Of a DNA stretch of 64,000 bases, positions 57,704 through 64,000 are shown piece by piece. Under the pieces are notes generated by a model. The model saw only the letters and a list, made by a program, of their open reading frames with translations, was not told the DNA's origin and did not search any database. The position numbers were made by a program, and so were the translations under genes. Source of the DNA: Eurosta solidaginis (Eukaryota > Arthropoda > Insecta > Diptera > Tephritidae). How positions within the stretch are numbered: position 1 is the stretch's first letter; the number at the start of each line of letters is the position of its first letter. The stretch covers positions 136,081,689 through 136,145,688 of the forward strand of contig NC_090321.1 of NCBI RefSeq assembly GCF_040869045.1, given 5' to 3'.

Positions 57704-57850
57704 ATGACTGTATTAGCAAATCTCGCTAAGACCAGGAAAGTATTAAAAGAAAAACTTAAAGAATGAAATTTGGAGAATTGGATAGAATCAACTTGTTGGA
57801 GGCTACATTTAAGCCCATTTCAAAACCATTAAATGATGTTTGTTTAACAG
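57704..57850 (+). pseudogene. Truncated small helical gene after the ATPase
   Basis: It starts MTVLANLAKTRKVLKEKLKE, meets TGA, and continues one frame over as FGELDRINLLEATFKPISKP. An N-terminus of LAxxRKxLxxKxxxLK type followed by a TFKPIxKPL-like motif is what I recall for a small coiled-coil protein downstream of the ATPase in insect Polinton-type elements. Here it stops abruptly where polymerase sequence on the opposite strand begins. Everything that should follow is lost. Confidence 0.4.
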
Positions 57851-59217
57851 TGGAAAATCAAAAACATTTGGGTTTGGGTATGCAGATGTATCAAATTGCA
57901 TGCTTATATCCTTACGAATATCATCATAAAAGTCATTTGTCTTAATATCGTAAATAAAGGAGTCAGTATCCATATAGCTAAAATTAACATTTCCACAATA
58001 TTTTGGTTTAATACAATCATAATGAAATTCATACATTTTCAATTCTAAAACTGTAAAACCTATATAATTAGGTTTATTGTAAATTGTGAAACCTTTATTC
58101 AATTGTACTGCAATCATATTATCAGTAAATTGTTGTGATATATGAAAATTAAACTTTGCTATTATAGCTCTAGCTCCTACTCTCCTAGCTCTACTCTCCC
58201 ATTCGGTTACCATTTTTATATCTTTTCGTTTATCAACATTTTCCATAGACTTTACGTAGACTGTATTGTTTAAAAGCTTGAAAAATATTTGTCCAAATGC
58301 ATTTTTAGCTAATGTTCGATGGTGGTTATTCAAATCAATATATCTTTTCAACCAATCTGATTGAAAAATTTTAGAATTTTATGTATTTTCACTAATCAAT
58401 GCCTTATACATTGTTTAAGAGTTCTATAGTGTATTATATATTTTTCTTTTTTGGATAAGTCTGTTATCAGCTTAGTATATTTCATATTTTTATTTTTTTA
58501 TGTTTGCTGAACACAATGGAAAATCATTATGATAATCATGTAAACTAGATGGATATTATAAATCCACTTCTAATATATAGCCAATTTTCGAATCATCTGC
58601 AATATTGTTTACATTAAAGCCTTCAATATTTTTAACCCATTAAAAATTTCTAAATGGAAGATATTCTGACATAGAAAAACCATACAAATTGTTTACATCT
58701 AAATAAATGAAATAATTTGATTCTTTATTACAGTCATAACCACTCATATATTTATTATTTGCTATTGAATATCGCTTGCTGCACTGAACAATTCCTCCTC
58801 TAATACCCCGCTTTATAAAACTATACATACTATTATCGGTTATTAGTTCTAAATTTATTTTTGTTGTCTTCAACATAGCATCCCGAGATAAACTTGGGGT
58901 GGTATAATATTGGCATGGATCCAATTTATAGATATCTTTGCATACTTTTCTGAAATTTTCGAAAATGTCACATAATAGTAAGACATCTACTTTCAAATAT
59001 AACAATAAATAATCCATTAAGCTTTGGCATTTGAATATATTCCACACTTTTTTAACATGTTCGTAATCAGCTGCACTGCACGAGTCATTATTTAATTTGT
59101 TAAAGAAAAATGAACGAGCAGATAGTTCTGTTTCTTTTAAACGGTCTATCGAGTTTAGGTAATCATAAGGAAATACACCTTTACGCTTTATTAATGTAAA
59201 TTCATCATTATTTTTAT
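57850..59217 (-). pseudogene. Family B DNA polymerase (protein-primed type), truncated at both ends
   Basis: From 59217 downwards: a YLKVDVLLLCDIFENF exonuclease III-like motif, DPCQYYTTPSLSRDAML, RGGIVQCSKRYSIANN, and motif A LDVNNLYGFSMSEYLP (near 58700-58650). After several broken frames there follow KNAFGQIFFKLLNNTVY (motif B region, near 58310), motif C SYMDTDSFIY (near 57985-57960) and FDFPLL. The D-x-x-N-L-Y-G and Y-x-D-T-D-S motifs define the palm. The N-terminal exonuclease part is cut off by a DINE-like element at 59217 and the C-terminus is lost near 57850. Stops lie between 58640 and 58360. It would replicate the element's own DNA. Confidence 0.88.
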
Positions 59218-60313
59218 ACTTTGCTGAGCAGAGCTCACAGAGCATATTAACTTTGTTCACATAACGGAAATCCGTAACGGCATAAACTAATCGAGATAGA
59301 TATAGACTTCTATATATCATCTGGGCGAAAAAAGAAATTTATTTAGCCATGTCAGCCGGTCCGTCCGTCCGTCCGTCTGTCCGTTAACACGATAACTTGA
59401 GTAAATTTTGAGGTATCTTGATGAAATTTGGTATGTAGGTTCCTGGGCACTCATCTCACGTTATTTAAAATGAACGAAATCGGAATATAACTACGCCCAC
59501 TTTTTCGATATCGAAAATTTCGAAAAAACCATAAAGTGGGATAATTCATTACCAAATACGGATAAAGCGATGAAACTTGGTAGGTGGGTTGATCTTATGA
59601 CGTAGAATATAAAACTAGTAAAATTTTGGACGATGGGGGTGGCACCGCCCACTTTTGAAAGAAGGTAATTTGAAAGTTTTGCAAGCCGTAATTTGGCAGT
59701 CGTTGAAGATATCACGATGAAATTTGGCAAGAACGTTACTCCTATTCCTATATGTGTGCTAAATAAAAATTAGCAAAATCGAATGACGAACACGCCCACT
59801 TAAAAAAAATTTTTTTAAGTCAAATTATAACAAAAAATGTAATATCTTTACAGTATATAAGTAAATCAACATTCAACCTCAGTAATGATGTGGTGCAACA
59901 AAAGACAAAAATAAAAGAAAATTTCAAAATAGGCGTGACTCCGCCCTTTTTCATTTAATTTGTCTAGAATAATTTTAATGCCATAATTCGAACAAAAATT
60001 AACCAATCCTTGTGAAATTTGGTAGGGGCATAGATTCTATGACCATAACTGTTATCTGTGAAAATAGGCGAAATTGGTTGAAGCCACGCCCAGTTTTTAT
60101 ACACAATCGACCGCCTGTCCTTCCGCTCGGCCCCTAGCATGACAAATTGAGCAAAAATCGCTATATCTGTACTAAACTTAGTTCACGTACTTATCTGAAC
60201 TCACTTTATATTGGTAAAAAAATGGCCGAAATCCGACTATGACCACGCCCTTTTTCGATATCGAAAATTACGAAAAATGAAAAAAAATGCCATAATTCTA
60301 TACCAAATATGAA

Positions 60314-60754
60314 GCAATTTAGCACTTATTTAGCAATTTTCCCCCCAGCGGGTTAGGGGGTCACAATATACCCGCGGTAGGTATGTCTGTCGTAAGAGGC
60401 GACTAAAATACCAGATTCAAGGGGCTGTGTAGCGCAACCCTTCAAGTTGCCAGCGCAATATACAGCTACTCCAAACCCAATTATCAACCTCACCTATCCG
60501 TGGCGAATCCTGTTTCACTAACAGACGAGGCTCTGGCGACCCCAAGATCCTCATAGAACTTGGGGGTGGGGAGGGAGGGATGGCCTGAAGGTTTAATGTG
60601 GCCATAGAAATCGTTTCCGAGATGGGCGGGCTAGCACCTTAATGGTGTTGTGTTACCGGAGCGTACCGGATCTGTATCAAAAGGACCATCACATCGATAA
60701 CACTCCCCAAAGCCTTCGGAGAGCCACCTTATCGCTACACCAACAACAACAACA
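60314..60754. mobile_element. CAA-tailed retroposon in D3
   Basis: A 441-bp GC-richer insertion ending in a (CAA)n tail (60741-60755), flanked by a perfect 12-bp duplication ACCAAATATGAA (60302-60313 and 60755-60766). Internal landmarks are GCGGGTTAGGGGGTCA, GGCGACTAAAATACC and GTGTTACCGGAGCGTACCGG. The long duplication and the short tail repeat suit LINE-type retroposition (a SINE or a 5'-truncated LINE). I recall this sequence as frequent in tephritid genomes. Confidence 0.8.
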
Positions 60755-61059
60755 ACCAAATATGAAAAAGGGATGAAACATTGTAATTGGATTGGTTTAT
60801 TGACGCAAAATATAACTTTAGAAAAAACTTTGTAAAATGGGTGTAACACCTTCCAAATTAAGTAGAATAAAATGAAAAAGTTCTGCAGGGCGAAATCAAA
60901 AGCCCCTGTAATCTTGGCAGGAATACTGCTCGTTGTATTACATATACAAATAAATTAGTGGTACCCGACAGATGATGTTCTGGGTCCACCTGGTCCACAT
61001 TTTGGTCGATATCTCGAAAACGCCTTTACATATACAACCATTTAAAACCCTCATTAATA

Positions 61060-61345
61060 CCTTTAATTTTATACCCATATCGCACAAACACATTCTAGAG
61101 TCACCCCTGGTCCACCTTTATGGCGATATCTCGAAAAGGCGTCCACCTATAGAACTAAGGCCCCCTTCCATTTAAAATACACATTATCACCTTTCGTTTG
61201 ATACCCATATCTAAGAAACACATTCTAGAGTCACCCCTGGTCCGCCTTTATGGCGATATCTCTAAAAGGCGTCCACCTATAGAACTAAGGCACACTCCCT
61301 TTCAAAATACTCATTAACACCTTTCATTTGATACCCATATCGTAC
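61060..61345. repeat. Satellite units of D3
   Basis: Two to three units of the DINE satellite (CTAGAGTCACCCCTGG, GCGATATCTC, AGGCGTCCACCTATAG), cut by the gypsy LTR in the middle of CATATCGTAC. Confidence 0.85.
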
Positions 61346-61861
61346 TGTAACGAATTTACTGCAATTCCCCTTATTTGCAACCTTCTGCTAAGTTCGAATC
61401 ACTAAACTTTTGAATAAATAACTCCACTCATCAGCTATGCAAAATGGCCTTCACAATTACATTGGTATTTCACAACCAATAGCTTGCTTAAATCAAACTG
61501 AATGTCTTGCCTCAACTGTTGCGGCTTTTATAGTGTTTTGTTTCATCGTTGACATATTTCTAGGCGGTTATATTCTAGAATTTACTAGTTAGTTAGGAGC
61601 TACAAAATTACCAACTATAACTACGTTTCTAGCTTCTCATATGCGCGTGCATATGTGAGTGTTACTGCGCATCTCAGATAAGATATATGCATGTGTTTGT
61701 GCGTTTTCTCTCCGCTGCGTGTACGTACATATGTGTAGGCATAATTATTGATTCGTTTATGTAGACACAAGTGACTGCTTGCTTTATTGCTGTTGTGGCT
61801 TTATTTACTTAGTATCAGATAGTGATGGGGGCATCACTTAGTGTCACTAATATTCGCCACA
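61346..61861 (-). repeat. 3' LTR of a gypsy element
   Basis: TGTAACGAATTTACTGC to TATTCGCCACA, 516 bp. On the minus strand it is TGTGGCGA...TTCGTTACA, with TG...CA ends. It is preceded on the minus strand by the polypurine-like AGGTGGAGGGCAG (61874-61862). It shares many landmarks with the solo LTRs at 34971 and 36567. Confidence 0.85.
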
Positions 61862-61872
61862 CTGCCCTCCAC

Positions 61873-62178
61873 CTAAGTCTGATCGTCCCGATCAGACATA
61901 TCTCTCGATCTAACCGCTGCTAGCCTCTCCAAATGAACCACCCTTCTATTTCGTGGTTTCCCAATTGTTTGTATGCGGTAGATGAGATCACTGATCCTCT
62001 TCACAACTCTGTACGGGTCTTCCCAACTGCACCGAGATTTGGATGGAACACCTTTCCGCCGGTGAGGGTTGTATAGCAGTACCAAATCTCCGTCCAAGAA
62101 ACCTTCCGAATTAAAGTGCTTGTCTAGTTCATGAACTACTTCCCAGAGCTTGATCTTGACGGATTGACTTTTTATCAT
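61873..62178 (-). pseudogene. pol: Integrase C-terminal domain, gypsy
   Basis: The frame contains VVHELDKHFNSEGFLDGDLV, LLYNPHRRKGVPSK and WEDPYRVVKRISDLIYRIQ. This is the SH3-like GPY/F-type end of Ty3/gypsy integrases (G-x-x-L-x-W-x-G-P-x-x-V pattern, here WEDPYRV). The preceding lysine-rich stretch belongs to the PR-RT linker rather than to integrase, so a large in-element deletion brought the two together near 62170. Followed directly by the 3' LTR, as in a complete element. Confidence 0.75.
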
Positions 62179-62444
62179 CAGTATCGTCTTGACGTTTCAC
62201 GACAGTAGCGCGCGGTGGCTTGAAACCACCCTTGCATTCTTTCTGGAAAATTCTTTCCTTCTTTTTCGTGCGTCCCTTTTGTTTTGTCAATGACAGTGTT
62301 TCTCTCGCAGGTACTTTTGATTTCGCTTTATTTGGCCCATTCGATCCATCAACCTTTACCTTTGACTTTCGTGGTCTTCTCCACCAGTACTCGATTATTG
62401 CTGAACCCTTTCTCTAAACTGAATTAAGTGGCACATCCTGGTTC

Positions 62445-63956
62445 TTATAACGCATCACCCTGCATATCGATCTTGATGTCATGGTCAACCAAGAAATCCA
62501 CTCCCAATATAACTTCATCAACAATCTCCGCCACAACGAATTTGTGTAAAACCATTACCTTCCCAATTAAGACTTCACAAATCACTTCTCCCCGGAGTTG
62601 GTTATACTCGCCAGTGACTGTATGCAACCTTGCTTCGGGTAATGACTTTACTCTCCTGTAGACCAAATCAAAGCGAATCAAGGAATGAGATGCGCCCGTA
62701 TCTACAGTCAGTACGCGTTCTTTGCCACCCACATTCCCTCTGATTGTAAGACTGCTCGATATTCTACCAATTTGCGAAACAGATATCACAGGGAATTCAA
62801 TAGATGGATCTAGCTCTCGATCTCTACATCTTACTCGCTCTTGCTCATCCCCTCCAGCTTTGTTATTAAGACCATTCACGCTGTTGCACCCACTAGGATC
62901 AAGATCGCAATGACGTGCAATGTGACCGGGCTTCCCGCATTTGAAGCATTTGATAACTCTTTCACTCCACTTTTGCGATCCTTTCAGCGCCTCCAATATT
63001 GCGTCTACCCACTCTGGCCTTTCTACTTCCACACGGCGTGCTTTGAAAACTGGCTTACTCAGAAGCGACGCTGTTTCCTGAATCAGAGTTTGTGAAACCG
63101 TTTCTGCGAATGTTGGCTTTGGGTTTGCGTATGTAGCTCGCTTTGTTTCGACGTCCCGTATGCCATTTTTAAAGCTCTGAATCTTTAACCTTTCAGTGTA
63201 TTCCACGGGTGCGTCCGCATTCGCTAAATATGCCAGCCTTTCAACATCCGACGCAAACTCTTGCAATGTCTCACCTCTCCATTTGGTATATCTGTTTTAT
63301 ATGCTCGCTTCCATAACGTCTCTCGACAGCGGCCATCAATGCTTCACAGTTGTTCCGCTCTCCTTAGGGAACAGTCGGTAGGATTTCGGCTGCTGGCCCG
63401 TTCAATGCTACGAATAGAGCTGCAACTTTATCTTCAGCATTTCAGTTGTTCAATGCTGCGGTCTTCTCAAACTGTAGCTTAAAGATCTGGAAAGGAACAT
63501 AACCGTCAAAGGATGGTGGTTTTACCTTTGGATTACTCGCTGAAACTGCTGGGCAATTTAGTTGCAACTCCTGTATACGATCTTTCAAAGCATTCATCTC
63601 GGCCTCTATTTTATCTTTCACTAAAAGGCTCCAGCTGCGATGAGACTTTTGTTTCCTGTGCCTCCAGCTTCGTTGAAATACGCTCCTCCTGTGCTTCGAG
63701 TTGTAATGTTATGCGTGCCTCCTTGCTCTATTAATTGATCTGCAATTTGTGACGCCATGTATGTTTTCTGTTCATCCAATTGTGTGTCAATCTTCGCTGT
63801 TATACGTTTCTCCTGCGATTCCAGCTGAGATGAAATTTGCGACGACATTTTGGATATACGTATCTCCTGTGCTTCTATCTTGGATGTTATACGATTCTCC
63901 TGGGATTCCAGATAGGATACCATATACGTCTTCTGTTCTTCCAGTTGTGATTCCAT
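62445..63956 (-). pseudogene. gag: gag-protease of the gypsy element
   Basis: 63956-63621: a Gln/Glu-rich coiled coil with internally repeated motifs (LESQEKRITAKI, EQKTYMAS). 63600-63266: a broken frame with PPSFDG and ALMAAVERRYGSEH, typical of gypsy capsid, with a stop near 63447. 63266-62445: an intact 273-residue frame with LQEFASDVERLAYLA (capsid end), CFKCGKPGHIARHC (CCHC zinc knuckle, near residues 107-120), protease VDTGASHSLIRFD (near 187-199) and VILGVDFLVDHDIKID (flap-distal ILGxD motif). The order gag-NC-PR in one frame is usual for some gypsy clades. The catalytic DTG is intact. Confidence 0.88.
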
Positions 63957-64000
63957 TTGCGACGATATTGTTGTTCCTGTCGACGTTTGTGCAGATATTC

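Larger units (their letters stand above)
55272..59217. mobile_element. Polinton/Maverick-like element remnant
   Basis: The genes in order are: small gene (+), adenain-type protease (-), glycine-rich capsid-associated protein (-), PLA2-domain protein (-), packaging ATPase (+), small helical gene (+, cut), family B DNA polymerase (-, cut). This set is that of Polintons and related virus-like elements of insects. Integrase, major capsid protein and terminal repeats are not seen. Each gene has at least one stop, frameshift or truncation, so this is an old copy. A DINE-like element interrupts the polymerase at 59217. Confidence 0.85.
59217..61345 (+). mobile_element. DINE-1/Helentron-like element D3, interrupted twice
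   Basis: It starts ATACTTTGCTGAGCAGAGC after a T-run in the polymerase gene and follows D2 closely: CCGT microsatellite (59357-59382), the same GTGGGCG/CGCCCAC core, and the start of the satellite (61060-61345). A retroposon sits at 60314-60754. The LTR of a gypsy element cuts it at 61346, so its far end lies outside the window. Confidence 0.75.
61346..64000 (-). mobile_element. Internally deleted Ty3/gypsy element, runs off the right edge
   Basis: On the minus strand, from the right edge: gag (about 63956-62880), NC zinc knuckle and protease (to 62445), linker, integrase C-terminus (62178-61873), polypurine tract, 3' LTR. RT, RNase H and the integrase zinc finger and core are absent. The 5' LTR, if present, is beyond the window. 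Confidence 0.85.

Overview
The window is AT-rich, intron-poor insect DNA made almost entirely of nested and tandemly duplicated transposable elements. I found no convincing host gene, no rRNA, no functional tRNA and no CRISPR array. The mix of elements points to a dipteran, most likely a tephritid fruit fly: DINE-1/Helentron-like elements with internal satellites, Ty3/gypsy elements including one of mdg1/412 style, CR1/jockey-type LINEs, a BEL/Pao relic, tRNA-derived SINEs and a Polinton/Maverick relic. This assignment is inference from element types, not from a species-specific gene. The density of decayed and duplicated copies suggests pericentric, Y-linked or other heterochromatin.

Region by region. 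1-2561 is the end of a DINE-like element carrying a satellite of about 126 bp. 3490-5262 holds a LINE ORF1 relic and two copies of a MITE, each with a perfect 8-bp target duplication. 5453-12720 is a nest of a repeat called E here, a gypsy pol relic, a small MITE and a CR1-like LINE. 13393-14440 is a BEL/Pao relic. 16340-17330 holds simple and satellite repeats. 18400-19035 is an inverted copy of E. 19039-33345 holds two copies of one mdg1/412-like gypsy element on the minus strand, head to tail and sharing one LTR. 33784-37586 is a duplicated SINE-plus-solo-LTR block with three later insertions. 38340-50025 is made of tandem duplications (about 0.9 kb x3 and 1.1 kb x2) interrupted by two more DINE-like elements. 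50180-54500 is a plus-strand LINE with a SINE in ORF1. 55272-59217 is a gene-dense but broken Polinton-like element: small OB/beta-type gene, adenain-type protease, glycine-rich capsid-associated protein, PLA2-domain protein, packaging ATPase, small helical gene and family B DNA polymerase. A DINE-like element interrupts the polymerase at 59217. That element in turn carries a CAA-tailed retroposon and, from 61346, a minus-strand gypsy element that has lost RT, RNase H and the integrase core and runs off the right edge.

Nothing here looks like an intact, cooperating host pathway. The useful signals are structural. They include the Polinton remnant with a protease that lacks a methionine start, the satellite arrays inside DINE-like elements, a shared in-frame deletion in the integrase of the two tandem gypsy copies, an in-frame UGA followed by 81 open codons in both gag genes, and several insertions whose target duplications can be read directly.
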